From Sphingopyxis sp. KK2 (GTDB lineage: Bacteria > Pseudomonadota > Alphaproteobacteria > Sphingomonadales > Sphingomonadaceae), in contig NZ_LYVN01000022.1 in NCBI RefSeq assembly GCF_001990265.1, positions 1 to 42,705 on the forward strand: 42,705 nucleotides of DNA, read 5' to 3'. This document shows positions 8,652 to 17,469 of this stretch, piece after piece; the stretch's first letter is position 1; every line of letters starts with the position of its first letter. The notes beneath the pieces were generated by a model. The model worked only from the letters and a program-made list of their open reading frames with translations. It was not told where the DNA came from and did not search any database. A program made the translations under genes and the position numbers.

Positions 8652-9980
8652 TCAGGCGGCGGCGCGTTCGGCGAGGTTGCGCGTCACCAGTTCGCGCGCC
8701 GCGGGCATCGCGCGCCAGATCGTCAGCAGCGCAATCACGCCGAAGACCAGGATGCTGACCGCGACCGACTTGCCGACGCCGATCGCGCCGCCGAAGATAT
8801 ATTCGGTGAGCCACGCGGTGCCGGTCGGCGCGAAGCCGACGCCGATCATCACCGACACGATGCCATAGATCGCGGTCATCTGGCCGCGCGTGCCCGCCGG
8901 GCAGAGCTGGATGATCAGCACGCCGATCATCCCGCCCTGCAACAGCACGATCGACACGCCGACGGTCACCAGCACCAGCGAGACCCACAGGTTGGTCGAG
9001 AGGAAACCAGCGATCAGGCACGGCAGCGAGACCGCGACCGCGATCAGATAGACGCGCAGCGGTCCGTCGACGTGGCCGCGCTTCATGAAGCGGTCGGAGA
9101 TCGCACCGCCGATCAACACACTGGCGATGCCGACGAAGCCGAGCAGGATGCCGAACAGCAGCCCCGCCTGCGGCAGGGTGAATTCATGGACGCGGATGAA
9201 GAAGGAGGGGCCCCAGATGATCCACGAATAGTTCGATCCGACCACCGCCGAGGTACCGAGCGCGAGCAGCAGCAGCACCCGGCCGTTGGCGCGGATGAAC
9301 TGCACCACCTCGGCATCGGCGAGCGAGCGGCTGGCGCTCTTCGGCGCGATGCGCGGCGGTTCCTGCACGGTGAACTGGAACAGCAGGCCGAGCAGGATGC
9401 CGGGCGCGCCGACGATGACGAAAGCGAGCTTCCACCCGCTGATCTCCCCGAACCAGGGTAGGGTCAAGGTGATGTGCGACGTCCAGTCGAGCAGGTTGCC
9501 GCCCAGCACGAGCGCGAGGCCCGCGCCGACCGAGCCGCCCGCGATGAACAGCGAGGTCGCGCGGCCGACGCGGTCGGGCGGAAACAGGTCGGGGATCAGC
9601 GAATAGGCCGCGGGACCGAGCGACGCCTCGCCCACCCCGACCATCATCCGCGCGAAGAACAGGAACCAGAAGCCCGAGGCGAGCCCGCAGAACACTGTCG
9701 CGACGCTCCACACGACAATGCCGATCGCGACCAGCGTCTTGCGCGACCAGCGATCGGCGAGGATGCCGCAGGGGATCCCCATCACCGTGTAGAAAAGCGC
9801 GAAAGAGAAGCCGACGAGCAGGCTGATCTGGATTTCGGACAGGCCGAAGCTGCCGCGGATCGGATCGATCAGCAGGCTCATCAGCGTGCGGTCGATGAAC
9901 GAGAACATGAAAGCCAGCATCAGCAGGAACAGCACATAGTTGGAGTGCCCGCTGCTGGCGGGGCGGGTTTCGGCGGTCAT
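8652..9980 (-). CDS. MFS transporter, Spinster-like (442 aa)
   Basis: Twelve-helix major facilitator protein. The first helix runs over about residues 14-34, with FSFIDRTL at its end. The A-motif-like loop GILADRWSRK is near 74-83, and VGVGEASLGPAAYSLI lies in helix 4, a stretch typical of Spinster-like carriers found in sphingomonad catabolic clusters. ATG at 9980 overlaps the stop of the upstream oxidoreductase gene as ATGA, so the two are translationally coupled. The frame is open further upstream but only across that gene. It presumably carries the block A substrate or an intermediate across the inner membrane, complementing TBDR1/TBDR2 in the outer membrane. Confidence 0.9.
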   Translation of the reverse strand: MTAETRPASSGHSNYVLFLLMLAFMFSFIDRTLMSLLIDPIRGSFGLSEIQISLLVGFSFALFYTVMGIPCGILADRWSRKTLVAIGIVVWSVATVFCGLASGFWFLFFARMMVGVGEASLGPAAYSLIPDLFPPDRVGRATSLFIAGGSVGAGLALVLGGNLLDWTSHITLTLPWFGEISGWKLAFVIVGAPGILLGLLFQFTVQEPPRIAPKSASRSLADAEVVQFIRANGRVLLLLALGTSAVVGSNYSWIIWGPSFFIRVHEFTLPQAGLLFGILLGFVGIASVLIGGAISDRFMKRGHVDGPLRVYLIAVAVSLPCLIAGFLSTNLWVSLVLVTVGVSIVLLQGGMIGVLIIQLCPAGTRGQMTAIYGIVSVMIGVGFAPTGTAWLTEYIFGGAIGVGKSVAVSILVFGVIALLTIWRAMPAARELVTRNLAERAAA

Positions 9981-12900
9981 TCGCCGGTTCCTTTCGTCGG
10001 AGCGGCAAGGCTCAAATGGATGTCTTCGCGCGTCCGGCGATAGGCGAGATAGGCGGCGTGCTTGACATGGCCGAAGCCCTTGACCGACAGCGGCGCCTTC
10101 GCAAGCCGGACGAGTTCGCCCCGCTGCCCTGCCCCCGCCTTGCCCAGCGCGCCGAGCAGATCGGCGACATAATCGGCGGCGAACCCGCGCTCGAGGCGGC
10201 GCTCGGCGGTATAGCCGAACAGGTCGAGCGCCGTCCCGCGCAGCGGCTTCAGCGCCGCAAGCAGCCGGAAGACCGGGAGTACCCATGCCCCGAAGCGCAG
10301 CTTGCGCGGATGGCCGGTGCGCGGATCGGTGCGCGCGAGCAGCGGCGGCGCAAGATGGAAATGCAGACGCCCCTTCGGCCCGGCGGCAGCGCGGAGCGCG
10401 GCAAGACGGTCGGGGTCGGTGAGCAACCGCGCGACCTCATATTCATCCTTATAGGCCATCAACCGCGCCAGCGTCGGCGCGGCGGCGCGGGTGACCTCCT
10501 CGCCGCCCAGCGCCCGTTCCGCCGCGCGGATGTGTCCGATCCAGTCTTCGAACCGCCGGGCATAGGCCGCATTCTGGTAGGCGGTCAGCGACTGCACCTG
10601 TGCGGCGATAATCGCATCGAGCGTCGGTTCGTCTGCCTCCGCTGCCGCACCCTCGAACAGGCGGTCGGCGATGATCGCGCGGCCGAATTCGAACGCGGTG
10701 ATATTGCGCTGCACCGCGACACCATTGAGTTCGATCGCGCGCAGCATCGAGGCATGGGCCAGCGGCACCAGCCCCTGCTGCCACGCCATGCCGAGCATCG
10801 TCACATTGGCCGAAGAGGCATCGCCGAGATGCGCACGCGACAGCGCCGCGATATCGGCGCCGCGAAAGGCATCCCCATCGCCTGCGCCGCGGACCCGGTC
10901 GAACAGCGCATCGCTGTCGAGCCGCAGGTCGCGGTCGCGCGTGAAGGCGCCGGGCGCGACCAGCGCGCGATTGGCGACGCCCATCGTCCGCGCCGACATG
11001 CGCTCGATCACCGCGCCGGTCGCGGCCACCGCAAGGTCGTTGGCGATCAGCACGTCGAGCGCGCCCGCTGCGATCGAGGCGGGCAAAGATTGCGCATCGT
11101 CGGCGGCGATCATCACCTGGCTGGTCACGCCGCCATTCTTCTGCGCCATGCCGGTCTGGTCGACGACGCGCACCGGCCGGCCCTCGATATGCGCGGCCAT
11201 GCCGAGCAACGCCGCCTGGGTCACCACCCCGGTGCCGCCGATGCCGGTCAGCAACATCGTCCAGACGCCGTCGATGACCGGCAGTTCGGGTTCGGTGACC
11301 GTCGTGGCGCCGCTCCGGGTCGGTACCACCGCCGGGCGCGTGCCGCCCTCCGCACCGGTTATGGTGACGAAGCTGGGGCAGAAGCCCTTGAGGCACGACA
11401 GGTCGGCATTGCACATCGTCTGGTCGATCGCGCGCTTGCGGCCCTGCGGGGTTTCGAGCGGCTGGATCGCGACGCAGTTCGACACCGCACCGCAATCACC
11501 GCAGCCCTCGCACACCAGATCGTTGATGAAGACACTCGCCTTCGCCGCGGGCGCTCGGCCGCGCTTGCGCAGCCGCCGCAATTCGGTCGCACAGCCCTGG
11601 TCATAGATCAGTGCGGTGACGCCGGGGATGTCGCGCAGCATCCTCTGCACCGCGCCCAGATCGTCGCGGTGGCGGACGGTCACGCCGTCGGGCCATTTCA
11701 CCCCGGCACCATATTTGTCGGGATCGTCGGTGACGACGACGAGCCGCCCGACCCCTTCGGCGGCGAGCTGTGCGGCGATCGACTGCACACTGAGTTCGCC
11801 CTCGGCGGTCTGGCCGCCGGTCATCGCGACGGCGTGATTATAAAGCAATTTGAAGGTTATATTGGTGCGCGCCGCCACCGCCGCGCGGACCGCGAGCACG
11901 CCCGAATGGGTATAGGTGCCGTCGCCGAGATTCTGGAAGATATGTCCCGCCTCGACGAAAGGGGCGCGGCCGATCCAGTTCGATCCCTCGCCGCCCATCT
12001 GGGTGAAGGGCAAGGTAAATTCGGCGTCGTTCCACACCGCAAGCCCGTGGCAGCCGATGCCGCCGCCGGTCTTGCTCCCTTCCGGCAAACGCGTCGAGCT
12101 GTTGTGCGGGCAGCCGCTGCAGAAAAAGGGCGCGCGGACGAGATCGGGCGCCGCGAGCGCGTCCGCCTTGGACGCGGGCGCGCGCGGCGGTTCGATTCCG
12201 TTGGCGCGCAGCCGGGCAGCAAGCCCGGCGGCGATCGTGCCGGCGTCGAGTTCGCCCCAACCGTCGAACAAGGGCGCGCCGTCGGGATCGCGCTTGCCCG
12301 CAAAGCGGATCGGCGCTGTGCCGGTCCGCGCCCAGGCGGTCAGCGTCTGGTCCTCGATCAGCCCCGCCTTTTCCTCGACGAAGATCAGTTCGGCGCTTGT
12401 CTTTGCGAGCGCCAGGATCGGCGCGGTGTCGAGCGGCCAGACCAGCGCGACCTTGTGCACCGCGATCCCCGCCGCCGCGCGCCGCGCGTCGTCGAAGCCG
12501 AGCCGGTCGAGCGCCGCAACCGTGTCGAGCCACGCCTTGCCCGTGGTGACGATCACCACCCTCGGGTCGACGGCGCCATGCGTCGTGCGGTCGAGCCCGT
12601 TGGCACGCGCCATCGCCAGAAAGGCGGGCAGCTTCCAGCGGTGCAGCCGCTCTTCCTGCGCGAGCGCGCCGTCGTTGGCGCGGATATTGAGCCCGCCCGC
12701 CGGCATGTCGGGAAAGTCGGGCACCACGAACGATGGCAGCGGCGCGCCCTGCCACGAGATCGCGCTATCCATCACCGCGGTCAGGCATTTGAGCCCCGCC
12801 CACAACCCGCTGAACCGCGACGCCGCAAAACCGAACAGGCCGTAATGCAATATCTCGTCGATCGTCGCCGGGTTGAACACCGGCACGCCCGCCGCGATCA

Positions 12901-13399
12901 GCGCCTGTTCGGACTGGTGCGCGGTGGTCGAGGATTTGGCGGCATGATCGTCACCCGCGAGCAGCAGGGTGCCGCCGTGCGGCGCGGTGCCCGCAAGATT
13001 GGCATGCTTGATCGCATCGCCCGCGCGATCGACGCCCGGCCCCTTGCCGTACCACATGCTGAAAACGCCGTCGAACTTGGCCTTTTCATAGAGGCCCGCC
13101 TGCTGGCTGCCCCAGATCGCGGTGGCGGCGAGTTCCTCGTTCAGGCCCGGATGAAAACGGATGTCGCGTTCGGACAGCGCCGCTTCGGCGCGCCACAGCG
13201 CCTGGTCGATCCCGCCGAGCGGCGAACCGCGATAGCCGCTGACGAAGCCCGCGGTGCGTAGCCCCGCCGCGCGGTCGGCGTCCGACTGCATCAGCAACAA
13301 GCGCACGAGCGCCTGATTGGCGTTCAGATAGGCCGAGGGCGCGTCGAGATCGAGCGCGTCGGACAGGCTGACCGGGCGCGCCCTGTCGCGCACCAGCAT
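9977..13399 (-). CDS. Fused indolepyruvate ferredoxin oxidoreductase family protein (1140 aa)
   Basis: A large TPP- and iron-sulfur-dependent 2-oxoacid:ferredoxin oxidoreductase in which the IorA- and IorB-like parts are one chain. The N-terminal pyrimidine domain has GYRGSPLGG at 55-63. CSGCPHNSS near 427 precedes the TPP domain. Cysteine clusters follow at about 628-670 (CEGCGDC with a later C, then CNADLSC and GFCPS). The gamma-type domain with GIGGTGVVTQ comes next. The family decarboxylates 2-oxoacids such as arylpyruvates to acyl-CoA with ferredoxin as acceptor. ATG at 13399 is two bases after the aldolase stop; a GTG at 13414 is an alternative start. The stop overlaps the MFS start. 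Pairing with an aldolase suggests a 2-oxoacid intermediate. The substrate is not evident. Confidence 0.9.
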   Translation of the reverse strand: MLVRDRARPVSLSDALDLDAPSAYLNANQALVRLLLMQSDADRAAGLRTAGFVSGYRGSPLGGIDQALWRAEAALSERDIRFHPGLNEELAATAIWGSQQAGLYEKAKFDGVFSMWYGKGPGVDRAGDAIKHANLAGTAPHGGTLLLAGDDHAAKSSTTAHQSEQALIAAGVPVFNPATIDEILHYGLFGFAASRFSGLWAGLKCLTAVMDSAISWQGAPLPSFVVPDFPDMPAGGLNIRANDGALAQEERLHRWKLPAFLAMARANGLDRTTHGAVDPRVVIVTTGKAWLDTVAALDRLGFDDARRAAAGIAVHKVALVWPLDTAPILALAKTSAELIFVEEKAGLIEDQTLTAWARTGTAPIRFAGKRDPDGAPLFDGWGELDAGTIAAGLAARLRANGIEPPRAPASKADALAAPDLVRAPFFCSGCPHNSSTRLPEGSKTGGGIGCHGLAVWNDAEFTLPFTQMGGEGSNWIGRAPFVEAGHIFQNLGDGTYTHSGVLAVRAAVAARTNITFKLLYNHAVAMTGGQTAEGELSVQSIAAQLAAEGVGRLVVVTDDPDKYGAGVKWPDGVTVRHRDDLGAVQRMLRDIPGVTALIYDQGCATELRRLRKRGRAPAAKASVFINDLVCEGCGDCGAVSNCVAIQPLETPQGRKRAIDQTMCNADLSCLKGFCPSFVTITGAEGGTRPAVVPTRSGATTVTEPELPVIDGVWTMLLTGIGGTGVVTQAALLGMAAHIEGRPVRVVDQTGMAQKNGGVTSQVMIAADDAQSLPASIAAGALDVLIANDLAVAATGAVIERMSARTMGVANRALVAPGAFTRDRDLRLDSDALFDRVRGAGDGDAFRGADIAALSRAHLGDASSANVTMLGMAWQQGLVPLAHASMLRAIELNGVAVQRNITAFEFGRAIIADRLFEGAAAEADEPTLDAIIAAQVQSLTAYQNAAYARRFEDWIGHIRAAERALGGEEVTRAAAPTLARLMAYKDEYEVARLLTDPDRLAALRAAAGPKGRLHFHLAPPLLARTDPRTGHPRKLRFGAWVLPVFRLLAALKPLRGTALDLFGYTAERRLERGFAADYVADLLGALGKAGAGQRGELVRLAKAPLSVKGFGHVKHAAYLAYRRTREDIHLSLAAPTKGTGE

Positions 13400-13401
13400 G
13401 T

Positions 13402-14196
13402 TCACGGGCGGCACTCCCGCCGCAGCGTCGTAAAGGCACCCAGGATCGTCACCGTATCCTCGCTCACCGCGACGAACGACACGCCGCGCGCGAACCAGCG
13501 TGCCGCGCCGGCGGCATCGGGCGCGAACACCGCAACCCCGACGCCGCGGCGCCCGGCGCGTTCGACCGCCTCCTCGATTGCCGCGACAACCGCCTCATGC
13601 TCGGGCTGGCCGGGAAAACCCATCGACTGCGCCATATCGACGGGGCCGAGGAAGATCGCGTCGAGCCCCTCGACACCCAATATGTCATCGAGCGCGGCGA
13701 GCCCGTCCTTGCCCTCGATCATCACCATCACGGCGGCATTGCGGTTCTCGGCCTGAAGCCATTCGGTGCCGCCGCCATAGGAGGCCGCGCGGACCCAGGG
13801 ATTGACGCCGCGCGTCCCTTCCGGCGCATAGCGCGCCGCCGACACCGCGGCGCGCGCGGTTTCGGCGCTGACCACCTGCGGGACCAGCACCGCCGCCGCA
13901 CCGACGTCGAGCGCGGCACCGATCATATGCGGGGTCGCGTCGGGCACGCGCACGATGGGAAAGGCGCCTCGCGCATCGGCGGCGAGCATCAGCGGCATCA
14001 GGTCGGCGATGCCGAGCGGCCCATGTTCCATGTCGACGATCGCGCAGTCGAAGCCGGCGAGCCCGATCATCTCGACCACCGGGATCGCGGGAATGATCGA
14101 GAACATCGCGGTCAGCGGGCGGCGCTCGCTCAGGGCATCGCGCAGCGACTCCCGGCGCGGCGCGATGATGCGGTGCTGCGATTGGGCGTGGCTCAT
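13402..14196 (-). CDS. HpcH/HpaI family aldolase (264 aa)
   Basis: Class II, metal-dependent aldolase that cleaves 4-hydroxy-2-oxoacids to pyruvate (or another 2-oxoacid) and an aldehyde. The family residues are visible: catalytic His58 in DMEHGPLG, Arg83 in IVRVP, metal ligands Glu161 (MIEGKDG) and Asp187 (LGPVDMAQ). The length of 264 aa is standard. The ATG at 14196 follows GGGAGAG; an upstream in-frame extension to 14268 has no family counterpart. It is the first gene of the long minus-strand operon, and its promoter region, shared with divergent tetR2, contains two tandem TTGAA-N6-TTCAA sites. A citrate-lyase-like lyase role is possible, but the motif set favours an aldolase. Confidence 0.88.
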   Translation of the reverse strand: MSHAQSQHRIIAPRRESLRDALSERRPLTAMFSIIPAIPVVEMIGLAGFDCAIVDMEHGPLGIADLMPLMLAADARGAFPIVRVPDATPHMIGAALDVGAAAVLVPQVVSAETARAAVSAARYAPEGTRGVNPWVRAASYGGGTEWLQAENRNAAVMVMIEGKDGLAALDDILGVEGLDAIFLGPVDMAQSMGFPGQPEHEAVVAAIEEAVERAGRRGVGVAVFAPDAAGAARWFARGVSFVAVSEDTVTILGAFTTLRRECRP

Positions 14197-14302
14197 CTTT
14201 CTCTCCCGCCGGATCGCCGGCTCCCGCTGCGGCACGTGGGGCCGCGCCCCCTGCCTTCTATCCCGCACGATTGTCGAACTGCAGAAGCCGAGTCAACAAA
14301 AT

Positions 14303-14348
14303 TTGAAATCAAATTCAAAGATTGAAGCGAAGTTCAAAAATCTTGACT
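14303..14348. promoter_or_regulatory. Divergent control region with two tandem TTGAA-N6-TTCAA sites
   Basis: In the 212-base gap between the aldolase operon (minus) and tetR2 (plus), TTGAA-ATCAAA-TTCAA lies at 14303-14318 and TTGAA-GCGAAG-TTCAA at 14322-14337, 19 bases apart start to start. On the minus strand TTGAAC (14337-14332), 18 bases, then TTTGAT (14313-14308) is a plausible promoter covered by both sites. On the plus strand TTGACT (14343-14348) could be the -35 for tetR2, though its -10 is poor. The arrangement suits autorepression of tetR2 together with control of the aldolase operon. Promoter calls are inference; the repeats are seen directly. Confidence 0.65.
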
Positions 14349-14408
14349 TCGCCGCTCCCGCCCACCTAAGCCCGAAGATCAGGGCAATCGGACAAGATTA
14401 GGATAAAC

Positions 14409-15017
14409 TTGGCAAAACGGCCTCCCCCGGGAAAGCGCGCGCAGGAAACGCGCGCCAGAATCCTCGACGCCTCGGCGGAGGTATTTGCCGAAAAGGGCTA
14501 TGCGCTGGCGCGGCTGGCCGACATCGCGGCCAAGCTGGGCGTCCATGTCGGCGGACTCTATCATTATTTCGGGTCGCGCGAGGATATCGTGCGCGAAATG
14601 CTCGCCGAAAGCACCCGCCGCGGCGGCGCGCGCCTGTCGCTGCGCCTCGCCGAACTGCCCGCGGACGCAAGCGCCAGCGACCAGCTCGCCACCGCGATCG
14701 ACGAGCATTTCCGCAACCTCGACAGCGGCGACGCCTATGTCGCCGCCTGGCACCGCGTCATCGACCAGGTGCCGCCCGAAATCCGCGAGAACCACCGGAT
14801 GCATTCGGACGAAAATTACGCCTTCCTGTTCCGCAACATCATCGTGCGCGGGCGCGAGAGCGGAGAATTTTCGGACGAGCTGCCGCTCGACCTGACGATC
14901 CGGCTGATGCTCGGCGCGCTGATCCACGCGCGGCTCTGGTATCCGGGGCCGGGACTGACCGACCGCAAGCAGGTGATGGACACCGCACTCGCCATGTTCG
15001 TGCGCGCGCTGCGCTGA
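14409..15017 (+). CDS. TetR/AcrR family regulator, copy 2 (TetR2, 202 aa)
   Basis: TetR-type repressor paralogous to TetR1. The helix-turn-helix segment (LADIAAKLGVHVGGLYHYFG, residues about 38-57) is nearly the same in both, so overlapping DNA specificity is expected. The ligand domain shares AIDEHFRNLDSGD, WHRVIDQVPPEI and a C-terminal MFVRAL. The start is a TTG at 14409 with AGGA about six bases upstream; no ATG precedes the HTH. It is divergent from the aldolase operon and convergent with TBDR2. Two TTGAA-N6-TTCAA palindromes lie 71-106 bases upstream of its start, so self-regulation is likely. The ligand is unknown. Confidence 0.9.
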   Translation: MAKRPPPGKRAQETRARILDASAEVFAEKGYALARLADIAAKLGVHVGGLYHYFGSREDIVREMLAESTRRGGARLSLRLAELPADASASDQLATAIDEHFRNLDSGDAYVAAWHRVIDQVPPEIRENHRMHSDENYAFLFRNIIVRGRESGEFSDELPLDLTIRLMLGALIHARLWYPGPGLTDRKQVMDTALAMFVRALR

Positions 15018-15027
15018 GGGCATAGTC

Positions 15028-15060
15028 GGCGGCGCAGCCCGTGCCCGGGGCTACGCCGCC
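15028..15060. terminator. Convergent hairpin between tetR2 and TBDR2
   Basis: A 13-bp stem with one mismatch (15028-15040 against 15048-15060) and a 7-base loop fills most of the 50-base gap between the two convergent genes. On the plus side it is followed by TTCCCCCTTATTT. Probably a bidirectional terminator; there is no classic T run. Confidence 0.55.
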
Positions 15061-15067
15061 TTCCCCC

Positions 15068-17407
15068 TTATTTCAGGTCGAACGACAGGCGGACGCCATA
15101 GGTCGCGGGCATGCCGGCATAGCGGGCGATCGTGTCGGTGCCGCCCTGATTGACGTTGGTGATATAATATTTGTTGGTGATGTTGTCGGCCCACAGCGTC
15201 GCGCGCCAGCCGGCATCCTTGTTCTCGACACCCAGCTTCGCGCCGAGCAGACCATAGCTGGGAATGTCGTAGCGCGGGTCGATCCCGAAATTGACCGACG
15301 TCGACGAGCGATAGGCATAGCTGGTGCCGACGAAGAGGCTCAGCCCGTCGTCGCCGATCGGCGTGTTGTAATCGGCGCCGAGGTTGTACGACCATTTCGG
15401 GCTGAAGCTGAACGGCTGGCCGGCAAAATCGAACTGGCGCCCGCGCACATCGAACCCGACATATTCGTCGACCTTGGTCTTCAGATAGGTGACGTCGCCG
15501 CTGAGGCTGAGCCCGTCGACCGGGCGCCAGACAAGCTGCGCCTCGGCGCCGAAAACGTGCGACTTCGGAATGTTCACGATACGCGCAAGCGTGCCGAAGA
15601 AGGGATCGACGACGCGGCCGCGCAGCTGCTTGTCGGTATAGTCGTAATAGAAGATCGCGCCGTTGAAGAGCAGCGACCGATTGGCGAGGGTTGTCTTGAA
15701 GCCGCCCTCATAGGCGACCAGCTTTTCCTGCACCGCAGGCAGATATTGCGCGAAGCTCGATGCCGAGACGGTCGGGAAATTGCCCGACTTGTAGCCCTGC
15801 GTCACCGAGCCGTAGAGCAGCACATCTTCGGCGGGCTTATATTCGAGCGCCGCCTTGAACGAGACATTGTCCTCTTTCAGGCTCTGCTCGACCAGCGCCG
15901 GGGCGAACTGTTCGTTGAGCGTCACGCAGCCACCGAGCACGAAGGCCGAGGCGGGCAGCACCGGCAGACCCGCGGCGGTGCGCAGCGAATTGCTGAGGCC
16001 GCGAAACACGCCCTGCGTCGTCGTCGTGCCAGCGTCGGTGGTGCAGCCCTGAAGATCGCTCGAGAAGCGCGTATAACGTGCGCCGGTGATCAGTTTCAGA
16101 TTGTCGGACAGGCGCCAGTCGACCGACCCGAAGATCGCCTTGCTCTCGACCTTCTGGTTCGCGAAATTGTCCGAGCGCGCTAGGCCGTTGGCGGTGTTGC
16201 GCGACTGGCGCGCGACATGGAATTCGATGAAGTCACGCGTCTTGTCGTGGCTGTAATTGGCGCCGACAACCCAATTTTCGACCAGTGGCCCGCCGCCGCC
16301 GGCAACGCGCAGTTCCTGCGAAAAGGAGGAGATGGCGCCGTCGGCGATCACCTTCGTCTCCTGCACCGCCGAGCCGTCGCGCTCGTTCACCGAATGCGTC
16401 TTGAGGTGCGAGTAAGCGGTGATCGATGTCAGCGTGATGTCGTCGCTGAGGTCATAATCGATGCGGCCCGAGGTCTGGTAGAAGCTGTCGCGGCGCGCGA
16501 AATCGACCCCCGGATCCCAGTCGGCGAAGCGGCTGTCGTCGGGCGCGAGCGGGCTGGTCAGCAATTCGGGCGCGGCGGTCGCGGGACGGACCGGGTCGAT
16601 CGCGAACAGCTGCGGTGCCTGCGTATCGCCGCGGTCGACCCAACCGTTGACGTTGAGCGAAAGGCGCAGCCGGTCGGTCGGCTGCCAGTCGAGCAGGATG
16701 CGCCCGCTGCGCTGATCGACGCGGCCGAGCCGGTCACCGGGACGGGTCACGCTCTTCTGCCACGGGTCGGCCGAATTGACGCGTGCCGCCACGCGGATAC
16801 CGAGCGTGTCCGAAAGCGGCCCGCTGACATAGCCCTGCGCCTCGACGGCGTTGAAGCGGCCATAGCCGAACACCGCGCCTGCCGCGAAATCGCGCGTCGG
16901 CTTCGCGGCGATATAGTTGATCGCGCCGCCGGTCGTGTTCTGGCCGTAAAGCGTACCCTGCGGCCCCTTCACGATTTCGACGCGCTCGAGGTCGAGTGCC
17001 GCGCCGCGGGTCATGATCGGATAGGGCAGCCCGACCTCGTCGACATAGACGCTGACGGTGCCGGTCGCGGCGAGGCTCTGTTCGTTGAAGCCGATGCCGC
17101 GCAGCGTATAGATAGGGACGTTGAGTTCGCCCTTCGCCGCCGAAAAACCGGGGACGAGCGTGGAAAGCTGGGTCGGATCGCTGAAGCCCGAATTTTTCAG
17201 CGTGTCGGCATCGATCGCGGTGATCGAGATGCCCAGATCCTGCAATTTCTGCTCGCGCTTTTGCGCGGTCACGATGATCTCGCCAAAATCGTCACGGCTC
17301 GCCTGCGCGGTATCGGCATCCGATGCCGATGCGGCATCCTGCGCGACGGCTGGAACCGCAATGAGCGCGAACGCCGAAGCGCCGACGCAAAGGAACGTCT
17401 TCAACAT
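15068..17407 (-). CDS. TonB-dependent receptor, copy 2 (TBDR2, 779 aa)
   Basis: Outer-membrane TonB-dependent receptor. The signal peptide ends at AVA|Q (22/23), EIIVTAQKR lies at 43-51, and VEIVKGPQGTLYGQNTTGGA in the plug domain. A full-length barrel ends FDLK, so the usual terminal Phe is three residues in from the end. It is closely related to TBDR1 in length and sequence, so the two are paralogues with probably related but not identical ligands. ATG at 17407 preceded by GGGGAGAGG. It is transcribed after SnoaL2 across a 62-base gap that holds a small GACCGG/CCGGTC hairpin (17455-17471). In block A the order is SnoaL2-TBDR2, the reverse of TBDR1-SnoaL1. Confidence 0.93.
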   Translation of the reverse strand: MLKTFLCVGASAFALIAVPAVAQDAASASDADTAQASRDDFGEIIVTAQKREQKLQDLGISITAIDADTLKNSGFSDPTQLSTLVPGFSAAKGELNVPIYTLRGIGFNEQSLAATGTVSVYVDEVGLPYPIMTRGAALDLERVEIVKGPQGTLYGQNTTGGAINYIAAKPTRDFAAGAVFGYGRFNAVEAQGYVSGPLSDTLGIRVAARVNSADPWQKSVTRPGDRLGRVDQRSGRILLDWQPTDRLRLSLNVNGWVDRGDTQAPQLFAIDPVRPATAAPELLTSPLAPDDSRFADWDPGVDFARRDSFYQTSGRIDYDLSDDITLTSITAYSHLKTHSVNERDGSAVQETKVIADGAISSFSQELRVAGGGGPLVENWVVGANYSHDKTRDFIEFHVARQSRNTANGLARSDNFANQKVESKAIFGSVDWRLSDNLKLITGARYTRFSSDLQGCTTDAGTTTTQGVFRGLSNSLRTAAGLPVLPASAFVLGGCVTLNEQFAPALVEQSLKEDNVSFKAALEYKPAEDVLLYGSVTQGYKSGNFPTVSASSFAQYLPAVQEKLVAYEGGFKTTLANRSLLFNGAIFYYDYTDKQLRGRVVDPFFGTLARIVNIPKSHVFGAEAQLVWRPVDGLSLSGDVTYLKTKVDEYVGFDVRGRQFDFAGQPFSFSPKWSYNLGADYNTPIGDDGLSLFVGTSYAYRSSTSVNFGIDPRYDIPSYGLLGAKLGVENKDAGWRATLWADNITNKYYITNVNQGGTDTIARYAGMPATYGVRLSFDLK

Positions 17408-17469
17408 AGTCCTCTCCCCAATATTATTTTTGCTTTTATCAAACTGCTATCGGCGACCGGTGGGCCCGG

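Noticed and set aside
10016..13261. 1081-codon open frame opposite the fused oxidoreductase
   Set aside because: Antisense shadow of a gene with clear TPP and cysteine motifs; low-complexity RR/DR-rich composition.
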